A stretch of DNA of 8,751 nucleotides. Origin: an uncultured Selenomonas sp. Lineage in GTDB: Bacteria > Bacillota > Negativicutes > Selenomonadales > Selenomonadaceae. Positions 1-7,750 of this stretch are shown here, one piece after another. The stretch is taken from NCBI GenBank assembly GCA_938045435.1, contig CALIBA010000173.1, positions 1-8,751 of the forward strand. The letters are read 5' to 3'. Under the pieces are notes generated by a model. That model was not told where the DNA came from. It worked only from the letters and a program-made list of their open reading frames with translations, and did no database searches. Positions within the stretch are counted from its first letter, which is position 1; every line of letters starts with the position of its first letter. The position numbers and the translations under genes were made by a program.

Positions 1-1
1 G

Positions 2-184
2 CCAGATCTTCCTCCCACTAATCCCGGCAATGATTATGGGGCCTACAAGGGGTCAGCTCAGAATCATCACTATGTTATCCGTAACGTGATCAATGTCCTC
101 TCTGAAAACAGTTCGGACACAATCACAACTAACGTTCTTGAAGGCATGAAAGTCGTGGACATTATTGGGCGGATGTATGCGTAA
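2..184 (+). CDS. Gfo/Idh/MocA-family sugar dehydrogenase, C-terminal fragment (WbpB-like)
   Basis: This is the 3' end of a gene that starts before the window. Reading from base 2 gives 60 codons, beginning PDLPPTNPGNDYG and ending in IIGRMYA before TAA at 182-184. The pattern GAYKGSAQNHHYVIRNVIN followed by ITTNVLEGMKVVDII is typical of the C-terminal end of Gfo/Idh/MocA NAD(P)-dependent oxidoreductases in polysaccharide loci, where an NH-rich segment precedes a closing helix of the EGxKVVxxI type. The relatives I recall are WbpB/WlbA-like enzymes, which oxidise C3 of a UDP-N-acetylglucosaminuronic acid on the route to diacetamido uronic acids. The nucleotide-binding domain is outside the window, so the substrate is inferred from context, chiefly the nucleotide-sugar 6-dehydrogenase at the other end of the window. 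Confidence 0.8.
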   Translation, partial: PDLPPTNPGNDYGAYKGSAQNHHYVIRNVINVLSENSSDTITTNVLEGMKVVDIIGRMYA

Positions 185-313
185 GACATTGGAGGCTACT
201 ATTTAAATCGTATGCATTCTTCTTTATTACAAGTAAGAGATTCAAGACTCCATGTTTTTTTGTAGTAAAAATTTAGAAATAGAATATCATCTCAAACAAA
301 ACAACCTGCACAA
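185..313 (+). other. AT-rich spacer between the oxidoreductase and the DUF268 gene
   Basis: This 129-base gap is the longest non-coding stretch upstream of the 314-7587 gene run. It contains a T7 run around 254-261 and AT-rich sequence down to about 300, which is where a promoter for the downstream genes would be expected. I found no clean Bacteroidetes-type promoter (TTTG followed about 20 bases later by TAnnTTTG) and no convincing terminator hairpin, so no site is called. Confidence 0.4.
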
Positions 314-1126
314 GTGAATTTCTCATTGCTCAAAAAAAAGATTCGTTGGACGAGTGAACGATATACGTATCTGTATACAGGTGTTATACCTTTTTACGGC
401 CATTTTTCATTGATGAACTATTGGCGTCTTCGAAAAGACAAGAATGCATTGTTACGCCAGGCAAAACAGTCACAATATCGCTTCCCAATCACGAGCCTAC
501 GTCCGTGCTATTCTGATAGAACTGATGATGCAGGTTCTCTTTCCTTACATTACTTCTTTCAGGACTTATTTGTAGCCCAACGAATATTCAAGAATGCGCC
601 ATTGCGTCATGTAGATATTGGGAGTCGTATAGACGGTTTCGTGGCCCATCTGGCGTCTTTTAGGTCGGTTGAGGTTTTTGATATACGCCCGTTAGAGGTG
701 AACATACCTAATGTGACTTTTAAACAGTTGGACATTATGGATCGTACATGTATCAAGGGAAATAGTATCCCTTCTGTTTCATGTTTACATGCGTTGGAAC
801 ATTTTGGCTTGGGTAGATATGGGGATCCTATTAATTTTGAAGGATTTGATATTGGATTTAAGAATATCACATCTCTATTGGAATCAAGTGGAAAGTTCTA
901 TTTTTCGGTACCAATAGGGCTACAAAGGATAGAATTTCATGCACATCGTGTTTTTTCTCTTTCACTCCTCATAGAGATGATAAGTCCATTCTATACGATA
1001 GATATGTTCTCTTATGTGGATGATCAAAATAATTTTCATCCGAATGAGCAATTAACTGATGAGCTGATTAAAAATAACTATCATTGTCGATACGGGTGCG
1101 GCATTTTTGAATTGACAAAAAAGTAA
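314..1126 (+). CDS. DUF268 family methyltransferase-like protein
   Basis: The protein has 270 residues if started at GTG 314; I see no better in-frame start nearby. It matches the DUF268 family (PF03269), which is common in bacterial polysaccharide clusters. Landmarks are HVDIGSRIDGFVAHL at about 99-113, resembling a SAM-binding motif I (DxGSxxG), FDIRPL at about 122-127 in the position of the acidic strand-2 residue, SCLHALEHFGLGRYGDPI at about 156-173, and FYFSVPIG then RIEFHAHRVF at about 195-214. The fold is Rossmann methyltransferase-like, but the family reaction is not established to my knowledge. Modification of a glycan or its precursor is inference from context. There is no signal peptide or transmembrane segment, so it is probably cytoplasmic. 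The wzx reading frame follows 38 bases later. Confidence 0.85.
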   Translation: MNFSLLKKKIRWTSERYTYLYTGVIPFYGHFSLMNYWRLRKDKNALLRQAKQSQYRFPITSLRPCYSDRTDDAGSLSLHYFFQDLFVAQRIFKNAPLRHVDIGSRIDGFVAHLASFRSVEVFDIRPLEVNIPNVTFKQLDIMDRTCIKGNSIPSVSCLHALEHFGLGRYGDPINFEGFDIGFKNITSLLESSGKFYFSVPIGLQRIEFHAHRVFSLSLLIEMISPFYTIDMFSYVDDQNNFHPNEQLTDELIKNNYHCRYGCGIFELTKK

Positions 1127-1164
1127 TAGCGTCATTCTATGTTATGGCCTGTTCTTTATAAAAA

Positions 1165-2610
1165 ATGTCATCTACAGCCTCGCTAAAAGATAAAGCAGCT
1201 AAAGGCCTTTTTTGGGGAGGGTTAAGTAATAGCGTACAGCAATTGCTCGGGGCCGTATTTGGGTTAATTACTGCACGAATTCTCAATGCTGAAGATTATG
1301 GATTGATCGGTATGTTAGCCATTTTCAATGGCATTGTAACTATTCTCCAAGAAAGTGGTTTTACTTCTGCATTGGCTAATAGGCAAGAAATAAAGCATGA
1401 AGATTACAATGCGGTATTTTGGTTTAGTACCTTAACCAGTGTCGTAGCCTATGTAGTCTTATTCTTTTGTGCACCGTTGATTGCTTCTTTTTACAGAAAA
1501 CCCGATTTGATTCCTCTTTCTCGGATCCTTTTTCTTGGGTTTGTTTTTGGAGGAATGGGGGTTTCATTGAACGCTTATCTGTATAAAACACTGAAGGCAA
1601 AAGAGCGAGGGATAAGTGATATAGTTGCGATGATTATATCGGGTACGCTTGGTGTAATTCTTGCTTTAAACGGGTTTGCTGCCATCGGACTTGCTATACA
1701 GACGGTGACTTATGTTGGAGTCAGCGTTTTTTTTCGTTTCTATTATTCATCGTGGCGACCGACATTTCATTTCAATTTCTCCCCTTTAAGTGAAATGTTC
1801 GGATTTAGTTCAAAACTGATCCTAACGAATTTTATTTTTCAGGTGAACAACAACATGCTTTCTGTGATAATGGGGCGATTCTACAATGCTAATCAGTTAG
1901 GATTCTACACTCAAGGACAGAAATGGATGGGAATGGCTAATCAAGTCGTAAATGGTATGATTAGCTATATTGCACAACCGGTATTTGTTGAAGCTACTGA
2001 TAATAAAGAAAGGCAGCGGTATATTTTCCGTAAGATGGTGAGGTTTGGAGCCTTTTTTGCTTTGCCTGCTATGGCCGGACTGGCTTTAATTGCGAAAGAA
2101 TTCATATGGATTTTTCTCGGTGAAAAATGGATGCCCAGTATTCCGTATTTACAGTTACTCTGTATATGGGGAGGAGGCTCTTATTGTATTTTTTGAACGA
2201 TGTTTAGATTGATGGCTCATGGGAAATCTGCTGCGTATTTATGGGGGACTGTATTAACTGGTGTCGTACAACTCCTTTTCATCTGGAGCGTTTACCCATT
2301 GGGCACCTACTGTATGGTTATTGGTTTTGTGGCTGTTTCGTGTTTAAGCTTGCTTTATTGGCACAAAGTTGCTGGTCAATTGATCTTGTTATCAATTTGG
2401 CAAGTCCTAAAAGACATTGCGCCCTATTTGGCTATTACCGGAACGTCAGTATTAATTGCATGGTTTGTAACTCTCTTTACAACTGACAGATATATTTCCT
2501 TCTTCGTTAAGTTTTTCTTGTACGTCGGAAGCTATTTGCTTATTGCTAAATTCTTGGATTCAACTATTCTAAAAGAGAGTTTGAGCTTTATAAAGAACAG
2601 ACGAATATGA
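1165..2610 (+). pseudogene. wzx: Wzx-type polysaccharide flippase, interrupted by an in-frame TGA
   Basis: The two open segments 1165-2196 (343 codons) and 2200-2610 (136 codons) are in the same frame and separated only by TGA at 2194-2196. Read through, they give 481 positions, the usual length of a MOP-superfamily lipid-linked oligosaccharide flippase (Polysacc_synt family). The N-terminus carries the typical KDKAAKGLFWGGLSN start and a TARILNAEDYGLIGM segment; many hydrophobic segments follow, consistent with about 12-14 transmembrane helices. The break falls just before the HGKSAAYLW segment, so the truncated product would lose roughly the last four helices. The second segment overlaps the next gene by ATGA at 2607-2610, which suggests that the full frame was the original gene. 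The role of the intact protein would be to flip the undecaprenyl-linked repeat unit across the inner membrane. It could be a true nonsense mutation or a sequencing error; no frameshift is needed. Confidence 0.85.
2194..2196 (+). other. In-frame nonsense codon TGA in the flippase gene
   Basis: TGA at 2194-2196 follows the TTT at 2191-2193, within a short T run, and precedes ACG ATG TTT in the same frame. One base change could restore a sense codon. Recoding of TGA is unlikely because other genes here end with TGA (for example 5354-5356 and 6581-6583) where the proteins end naturally. Confidence 0.85.
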
Positions 2611-3619
2611 AAATGATTACTCAGGCGATCTGTTCACATTGTTATAAAGGTTGGAGTATCCCTGAAACTTGTTGGTATATATTGATGCGGGCTTCTTCTC
2701 GCCTGAATGTAGAAGCATCGTTTTTTTATAGGAAATACAGAAGGCGATCTAACAACGATTTTGTACGAAAATGGCTCCTTCGTCACGAAGATGATTTTGT
2801 ATTTGATTTCAACGGAGTTTTGCTTCCGAATGTTTCAGGGGGCTTCGATTTATTGTCTGGTCTGAAATACGTCTTTGATGATGTGTATGTGATTCCAATC
2901 TCTTTTCACAATAATTACTCGCAAGCGAATGTTATTACATTAGTTGATCAGTTTACGGCTGAAGGTCCTTACGGATTGGTTAGCGAGCAGGTTGATGTAA
3001 AAATCAAACAAGAAGATGTTGTGTTCGATGCCGGCGCATGGATAGGTGACTTTAGTGCGTTGGCTGCGGCTCAGGGCGCTATAGTTTATGCTTTTGAGCC
3101 TACGCCTGATACTTATGAGTGGCTGTGTACTACATGTTCTCTGAACAAGGGAGAGATCATTCCGATACAAAAGGCTTTAGGTGACAAATGTGAAGAAGTC
3201 GAACTGTCTCTTGATCATAGCGGAGGCGGATCAAATAAATTACCCCCCGGGGATGTAAAATGTCAACAATCGAAGTGAGGAATGGTCTATCGCGAGAAAA
3301 TTATTTCCAGACTCGAGAATTTGAAAAATATGAAAGAGATCATGCTTCGCCATTAGTCAAAGTGACTACGATAGATCAGTTTGTTTCTGAAAATCAAATC
3401 CGAAAAGTTGATTTTATTAAGGCGGATATTGAAGGTACAGAACGATATATGCTAAAGGGTGCGACCGAGACACTTCGCCGATTCGCTCCGAAATTGGCCA
3501 TTTGCACATATCACTTGAAAGATGACCCTCTAGTACTCGATAGTATTATTAAAGAAGCCAATCCCGCTTATACGGTTATGCACACACGCCATAAATTATT
3601 TGCGTCCGTTAAGCGATAA
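2607..3619 (+). pseudogene. FkbM family methyltransferase, split by a frameshift
   Basis: The N-terminal part (2607-3278, 223 codons) and C-terminal part (open to 3619, ATG at 3260) lie in different frames but form one FkbM domain. The first part holds the SAM-binding motif DAGAWIGDFS (residues 141-150) and the FEP acidic loop (163-165). The second holds VTTIDQFV, then FIKADIEGTE and the LRRFAPKLAI segment, which are the normal continuation in FkbM proteins. Adding one base in the C6G4 tract at 3243-3252 would give a single protein of about 337 residues. FkbM enzymes are SAM-dependent O-methyltransferases; here the likely substrate is a sugar of the repeat unit (inference). The start ATG 2607 overlaps the flippase stop. 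As written, neither part alone has a complete fold. Alternatives are a sequencing error or a slippage-controlled gene. Confidence 0.85.
3239..3275 (+). other. Frameshift interval with C6G4 tract in the FkbM gene
   Basis: The C-terminal frame is closed upstream by TAA at 3236-3238 and the N-terminal frame ends at TGA 3276-3278, so the frame change must fall between these stops. The only homopolymer pair in the interval is CCCCCCGGGG at 3243-3252. One extra base in it would join the frames. This tract is a plausible slippage site, but it is short compared with known phase-variable tracts. Confidence 0.7.
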
Positions 3620-3648
3620 AAGAAGAGCTCTTTCTCCTGATTCTTTGA

Positions 3649-4488
3649 ATGGTAGAGAATATCTATATAAAGGTTTGGGGCGGAATCGGAAATCAGCTGT
3701 TTATTTATGCTTTTGCCCGATATATATCACTTAATTGGGATGGTAAGGTTGGGCTGGAAATATACAGCGGTTTTCGTGGTGATGATTACCATCGCATTTA
3801 TAAACTAGATCGTTTTAGCATAACACTGCCAAAGTCGAATTTTCTTTCTTCGTTTTTCTTTTCTTTCAACCGAAAGTATCCGCTCTTAAAACGCCTAATC
3901 TTCCCATCGTCTCGATTAATTATAGAGAATGAGGATCAGCTAATTTTCGATGTATGTCAATTTATTCCTCCTTCCAATCAGAGAGAAAGGACCTTGTATT
4001 ATCAAGGTTATTGGCAGCATATCAATTTTTTGCCCATTCGTAACGTATTGCTTTCCGAATTGCAATTCAATCTTCCCCAGAATTACACATTTGAGCAAAT
4101 TAAAGCAAAGATTCAGGCGTCGGAGGCTGTCTGCTTGCATGTGCGTCGCATGCAATACAGCCGATTGCTTACACTCGATTATTACCGCGCCGCGGTTTCT
4201 CTCTTAGAGAAAAGTTGTACATCGCCTTGCTTTTTCATCTTTTCAGATGATTTGGCTTGGTGTCGCGAACAGTTATCCATATCATACTCCTGTGTGTATG
4301 TTGATAATTTTGACGATGAACTTTACGAACTGCAACTGATGAGTTTTTGCCACCATTTCATTATAGCCAATAGCTCTTTTAGTTGGTGGGGTGCGTGGTT
4401 GTCGCAACATCCAGATAAAATGGTAATCCTTCCAGAGGATTATTTGGTCCGCAATATGAATGGGCGAGTGATCCCAATACCACGATAA
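3649..4488 (+). CDS. GT11 family glycosyltransferase (probable alpha-1,2-fucosyltransferase)
   Basis: The 279-residue protein has the features of CAZy family GT11. GGIGNQLFIYAFAR at residues 11-24 matches the family's N-terminal GGLGNQxFxYA motif. LHVRRMQY at 163-170 occupies the place of the HxRRGDY motif that contacts GDP-fucose. FIFSDD at 196-201 and MSFCHHFIIANSSFSWWGAW at 231-250 match the C-terminal family blocks. Family members transfer fucose from GDP-fucose, most often in alpha-1,2 linkage, in the cytoplasm. The donor and linkage are inferred here. The GD pair of HxRRGDY is replaced by MQ and the following loop is short; I believe such variants occur in Bacteroidetes GT11 proteins but could not check. 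The start ATG 3649 lies 29 bases after the FkbM stop. The length is typical for bacterial GT11. Confidence 0.88.
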   Translation: MVENIYIKVWGGIGNQLFIYAFARYISLNWDGKVGLEIYSGFRGDDYHRIYKLDRFSITLPKSNFLSSFFFSFNRKYPLLKRLIFPSSRLIIENEDQLIFDVCQFIPPSNQRERTLYYQGYWQHINFLPIRNVLLSELQFNLPQNYTFEQIKAKIQASEAVCLHVRRMQYSRLLTLDYYRAAVSLLEKSCTSPCFFIFSDDLAWCREQLSISYSCVYVDNFDDELYELQLMSFCHHFIIANSSFSWWGAWLSQHPDKMVILPEDYLVRNMNGRVIPIPR

Positions 4489-4516
4489 ATTATAAAAATG
4501 TAAATTCGTCTAACGA

Positions 4517-5356
4517 ATGAACCTGCGAAGAATAGCAGCTACGTTGTGTCGTTATCGATTGATTCCGCGAAAGTTCCATTTTGATATCTATCAATATTGC
4601 AAGGGGTATACTCTATTGCTTACACGAATGTTGGCATATACGAAAACCAAAGTTTTACTCGATGTTGGTGATTATATTCAATACTGGATGTACGTGAATG
4701 GAGCGTATGAGACTTCTTTTCTGAAGTTTATTCGGAATGATCTGATTATCAATAGAGGATGTATTATCGACGCTGGAGCGAATGTGGGATCGTATACACT
4801 GAATTTATACGATAAAGCAGATTATGTAATAGCAGTAGAGGCAAGCGGAAGTAATGCGGCCTTTATTCAATCGGTATGTACATTAAATCACATTAAGAAT
4901 GTCCGGGTTTATAATAATGCTTTGTACAAAAGCGATGGTGAATCCATAGAATTGTTCGTGTCAAATGATACATGTGGAAATAATTCGATCTACAAGACGA
5001 CAGGGTATAGTGAGATCGAGTCCGTCCAAACCTTGACTATTGATACGATTTGTGCAGAAAACGGAGTAAATGATATTCGGCTGATAAAAATTGATATAGA
5101 GGGTGCTGAGTATAATTGCCTTCTTGGAGCAAAGAGTACTATAGAGCGATACAGGCCAATAGTTTTATGTGAATTTAATCGTATGGCAGCAGAGGCTGCG
5201 GGTTATGACTTATCTCTTTTGTATGGTTTTTTCAAGGAGAGAGACTATGAAGCGTTTCTGCTTGACGAACATGCACAGCGATTACTCCTATTTGATGAGC
5301 AGGAATTAGAGCAAAAGTATTTTGCGAATAATCTTTTTCTGATTCCGAAAAAGTGA
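4517..5356 (+). CDS. FkbM family SAM-dependent methyltransferase (intact)
   Basis: The 279-residue protein contains a complete FkbM domain in its C-terminal two thirds. CIIDAGANVGSYTLNL at about 82-97 is the SAM-binding motif I, IAVEAS at 105-110 carries the acidic residue that would bind the SAM ribose, and LIKIDIEGAEYNCLLGA at 189-205 is the family signature, followed by YRPIVLCEF at 212-220. Family members O-methylate small molecules and glycans; the likely role here is to methylate a sugar of the repeat unit (inference). The first ~80 residues form a separate N-terminal extension without a recognisable domain. It is not a recent duplicate of the FkbM at 2607-3619, since the two differ strongly outside the motifs. 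ATG 4517 is 28 bases after the GT11 stop, and the next gene begins 9 bases after its TGA. Confidence 0.88.
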   Translation: MNLRRIAATLCRYRLIPRKFHFDIYQYCKGYTLLLTRMLAYTKTKVLLDVGDYIQYWMYVNGAYETSFLKFIRNDLIINRGCIIDAGANVGSYTLNLYDKADYVIAVEASGSNAAFIQSVCTLNHIKNVRVYNNALYKSDGESIELFVSNDTCGNNSIYKTTGYSEIESVQTLTIDTICAENGVNDIRLIKIDIEGAEYNCLLGAKSTIERYRPIVLCEFNRMAAEAAGYDLSLLYGFFKERDYEAFLLDEHAQRLLLFDEQELEQKYFANNLFLIPKK

Positions 5357-5365
5357 TTTTCACTG

Positions 5366-6583
5366 ATGAACATCGGATTAGTTTCTACATGGTTTGAAAG
5401 AGGGGCCGCTTACGTGTCTCGACAGTATATGGATGCCTTATCCTCTGATCTGGAAAATCGTGTATTTGTCTATGCACGTGGGGGGGAAGCCTATGCGAAA
5501 AAAAACAACCAATGGGACAAAGAGAATGTGACGTGGGGAAAAAAATCAAAGAAATATTACTACGGAGCAACGAGTATTGATCGTCCAGATTTTATCGGCT
5601 GGTTGAAGAATAAACAAATCGAGGTTGTTTTATTCAATGAGCAAAATTGGTGGGAACCAGTTGTCTGGTGCAAAGAGATGGGGATTATTACTGGTACTTA
5701 TGTCGATTATTACACGGAAAAAACCGTCCCTTTTTTCGCTGCGTACGATTTCCTGATCTGTAACACACAGAGGCATTATAATTTATTTAAGGAGATAGCG
5801 CATGCTTATTACGTCCCATGGGGTACCGATATCGATTTGTTCCGACCACAAAGCAAGAAGGATGTCGAGGCATCATCGATAGTGTTTTTTCATTCAGCCG
5901 GAATGAATCCGATTCGTAAAGGAACGGATTCGACTATTCGAGCTTTCGCTGCTATAGATGACCCTAATAGTCGTTTACTTATCCATACTCAAGAACGGCT
6001 ATCCGCCTATTTGGACGATGATGTGTGTCGCATAGCCGAGAGACATCCGCGTATCTCCGTCGTACAAAAAACGGTACCAGCCCCTGGGCTATACACTGAA
6101 GGTGATGTCTATGTCTATCCTTCTATATTGGATGGCTTGGGTTTGACGGTTGTTGAAGCATTGGCGTGCGGATTGCCTTGTATCGTTAGCGATAATGCGC
6201 CGATGAATGAATTTGTTCAGCCAGATATGAATGGACGACTTGTCGCGATTGATTATTTGTATGCTCGCAGCGATGGTTATTTTTGGCCGCAGTGCAAAAT
6301 TTCACTTTCCTCATTAGAGGAAGAGTTACAGTTTTATTTACTCCATCGTTCATCTATTGAGAACGAGAAAGTAAAGGCAAGGCAATCTGCTGAAGAACAA
6401 TATAATTGGAAGGATCGATATAAACAGATTTGTGCCCTTTTCAAAGAGGTAAAGCATGAGCCAATAGATGAGGTGTTGAGGCGGCGAATCTATAGTTATG
6501 AGCAGCATCTTAATGGCAAATACAATATGCTGCCTTATGCATTTTATTTTTGGAAAAAATGGAGGTGCGGATGGACTCGATGA
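5366..6583 (+). CDS. GT4-type glycosyltransferase (GT-B fold)
   Basis: The 405-residue protein looks like a retaining GT-B glycosyltransferase of the GT4 kind. The C-terminal nucleotide-sugar domain shows PWGTDIDLFRP at 151-161, IRKGTD at 183-188 with the conserved RKG, and YPSILDGLGLTVVEALACGLP at about 251-271, which is the E-x7-E region. Here the first acidic position is Asp256 and the second Glu264. The N-terminus MNIGLVSTWFERGAAYVSRQ resembles the acceptor domain's first loop. The last ~60 residues form a tail rich in aromatic and basic residues (around PYAFYFWKKW), which may aid membrane association. The sugar transferred cannot be told from sequence. The stop TGA 6581-6583 overlaps the next gene's start region, indicating translational coupling. 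Confidence 0.85.
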   Translation: MNIGLVSTWFERGAAYVSRQYMDALSSDLENRVFVYARGGEAYAKKNNQWDKENVTWGKKSKKYYYGATSIDRPDFIGWLKNKQIEVVLFNEQNWWEPVVWCKEMGIITGTYVDYYTEKTVPFFAAYDFLICNTQRHYNLFKEIAHAYYVPWGTDIDLFRPQSKKDVEASSIVFFHSAGMNPIRKGTDSTIRAFAAIDDPNSRLLIHTQERLSAYLDDDVCRIAERHPRISVVQKTVPAPGLYTEGDVYVYPSILDGLGLTVVEALACGLPCIVSDNAPMNEFVQPDMNGRLVAIDYLYARSDGYFWPQCKISLSSLEEELQFYLLHRSSIENEKVKARQSAEEQYNWKDRYKQICALFKEVKHEPIDEVLRRRIYSYEQHLNGKYNMLPYAFYFWKKWRCGWTR

Positions 6584-7587
6584 GAATATTGTACATTGCT
6601 GTGCATGAGAATAACCGCGGCTGGGGGAGCGAACATTTCGTAAACGATGGATTTAATGAAATAGGGGTAGAAACGTCCTGTGTCGATTTTAGAAAATACA
6701 GAAAAGAAATTGTGGAGTGCATTCTGCAAGTTCCGACGTTTGATTATTTATTTCTCCAGCGAGGCGATTATTTCCCTATTGAGCTTTTGCGGGCAGTTCG
6801 CCGTCCTAAGTTTTTTTGGGCATCCGAGTTAGTCTCAAGAAATAGGGATCAGGATCGATTATTGAGTTGTGGGCTGTTTGATCATACCTTTGTTCATACA
6901 AAGGCCTGTAAAGAGGCTATTGTAAGAAACGGATGGTTACAAGAATCTCAAATAACGGTTTTGTTAAATGGTTTTGATCCGAAGACTCATTACCCACTTT
7001 CTGTTGAAAAAGATATAGACGTGCTGTTTATTGGGAATATGCTGAAACGCAGAAAGGAATGGACGGATAAAATCGGGAAGAACTGCTCGTTGCACACTGC
7101 CGTCGGGATTTACGGCGACAAAATGGTGAAATTGATCAATCGCGCGAAAATCGTCTTGAATATCCACTCCGAGGAATTTCAGGATACGGAGACACGTGTT
7201 TTTGAGGTATTGGGCTGCCGACGTTTTTTATTGACAGAAAAATTGTCTGTAGAAAATCCGTTTACCGATCGGAAACATCTTGTTGAGTGCACAGATTTGG
7301 GGGATATGATTCGTCAAATCCAATATTATCTTAAGCACGACGCAGAACGAGAACAGATAGCAGAACAAGGTTATATGGAGGCGATAGAGAAGCATACTTA
7401 TAAAAGACGGGCGGAATATTTGGCCACGCTTTTTACTGCATATCCAATTGACTTCAGGGTGGAGGCAATCGATCGGCAGCGATTACAGGAGGCACGCGGT
7501 GAAGCTGCTCGTCTATATCGAAAAGTCATCTTTGATGAAAGGTGTATGCGTTTTCGTCAGCATCTGCGGAAATTTATTCGACGATAA
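6571..7587 (+). CDS. CgeB-like glycosyltransferase (Glyco_trans_1_2 family)
   Basis: From ATG 6571 the protein has 338 residues. In-frame starts also exist at TTG 6550, ATG 6559 and ATG 6580. I prefer 6571 because GGAGG at 6561-6565 sits 5 bases upstream; 6580 is almost as good because its ATG overlaps the preceding TGA (ATGA) and would begin MRILYIAV, the usual opening of this family. Family features (numbered from 6580) are FDYLFLQRGDYFP at about 54-66, VLLNGFDPKTHYP at 127-139, DVLFIGNM at 147-154, IVLNIHSEEF at 191-200, and TRVFEVLGCRRFLLTE at about 205-220. The last is the CgeB/PF13524 block, with RR in place of the more common G-[AG]. The C-terminus is basic. The substrate is unknown; the role in building the repeat unit comes from context. 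It is the last gene before the 224-base spacer. Confidence 0.83.
   Translation: MDSMRILYIAVHENNRGWGSEHFVNDGFNEIGVETSCVDFRKYRKEIVECILQVPTFDYLFLQRGDYFPIELLRAVRRPKFFWASELVSRNRDQDRLLSCGLFDHTFVHTKACKEAIVRNGWLQESQITVLLNGFDPKTHYPLSVEKDIDVLFIGNMLKRRKEWTDKIGKNCSLHTAVGIYGDKMVKLINRAKIVLNIHSEEFQDTETRVFEVLGCRRFLLTEKLSVENPFTDRKHLVECTDLGDMIRQIQYYLKHDAEREQIAEQGYMEAIEKHTYKRRAEYLATLFTAYPIDFRVEAIDRQRLQEARGEAARLYRKVIFDERCMRFRQHLRKFIRR
6580..6583 (+). promoter_or_regulatory. ATGA stop/start overlap and GGAGG site coupling the two glycosyltransferase genes
   Basis: The TGA of the GT4 gene (6581-6583) is interlocked with an ATG at 6580 of the next gene, and a GGAGG lies at 6561-6565. This is the usual arrangement for translational coupling. 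Which ATG (6571 or 6580) is used cannot be settled from the sequence. Confidence 0.5.
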
Positions 7588-7595
7588 TGTTATCG
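7582..7595 (+). repeat. Inverted repeat CGATAA-TG-TTATCG overlapping a stop codon
   Basis: Perfect 6-base arms with a 2-base centre. It includes the TAA stop (7585-7587) of the CgeB-like glycosyltransferase gene. The GTTATC half-site recurs in the larger inverted repeat at 7751-7777. Confidence 0.7.
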
Positions 7596-7610
7596 CAATG
7601 AATCATCTCG

Positions 7611-7651
7611 CAGTGATGCCGTCACTGTCATTATTGTAATGAGCTCTCATT
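7611..7651 (+). repeat. Cluster of three adjoining inverted repeats
   Basis: CAGTGA/TCACTG (7611-7616 and 7622-7627, 5-base loop) is followed at once by TCATTA/TAATGA (7628-7633 and 7637-7642, 3-base loop). AATGAG/CTCATT (7638-7643 and 7646-7651) overlaps the second one, so the last two hairpins are mutually exclusive. There is no U-rich tail, so a simple terminator is unlikely. A further small palindrome, GTAATCATTAC, lies at 7665-7675. Confidence 0.65.
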
Positions 7652-7695
7652 CGTAGATGTAGCTGTAATCATTACCGCAACGAGCCGTCCCGCAG

Positions 7696-7729
7696 AAAAA
7701 TTGCAAGTGTCGTTGCAGTAACAATTTTT
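7696..7729 (+). terminator. AT-rich hairpin, possible terminator of the glycosyltransferase operon
   Basis: AAAAATTG (7696-7703) pairs perfectly with CAATTTTT (7722-7729) around an 18-base loop that contains a further CAA/TTG pairing. The 3' arm ends in a T5 run, as in an intrinsic terminator, but the stem is AT-rich and the loop long, so termination would be weak. It could equally be a regulatory hairpin. Confidence 0.4.
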
Positions 7730-7750
7730 CCTATAGAAAAGGAACGACAA

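Noticed and set aside
259..287. Bacteroidetes promoter before the DUF268 gene: TTTG at 259-262 with TAGAATAT at 280-287
   Set aside because: The second element matches TAnnTTTG poorly and the 17-base spacing is short, so I do not call it.
607..870. Minus-strand reading frame of 87 codons inside the DUF268 gene
   Set aside because: It is antisense to a well-supported family protein, shows no family features and no start signals.
2194..2196. TGA decoded as an amino acid (alternative code or selenocysteine)
   Set aside because: Other genes here end with TGA at natural ends, flippases have no selenocysteine, and no selenocysteine insertion hairpin is evident.
3623..3632. Palindrome AAGAGCTCTT before the GT11 gene
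   Set aside because: A single 10-base palindrome in a short gap without loop or T tail; expected by chance in this length of sequence.
7448..7639. 63-codon + strand frame running past the end of the CgeB-like gene
   Set aside because: It mostly overlaps the glycosyltransferase in another frame and has no recognisable features.
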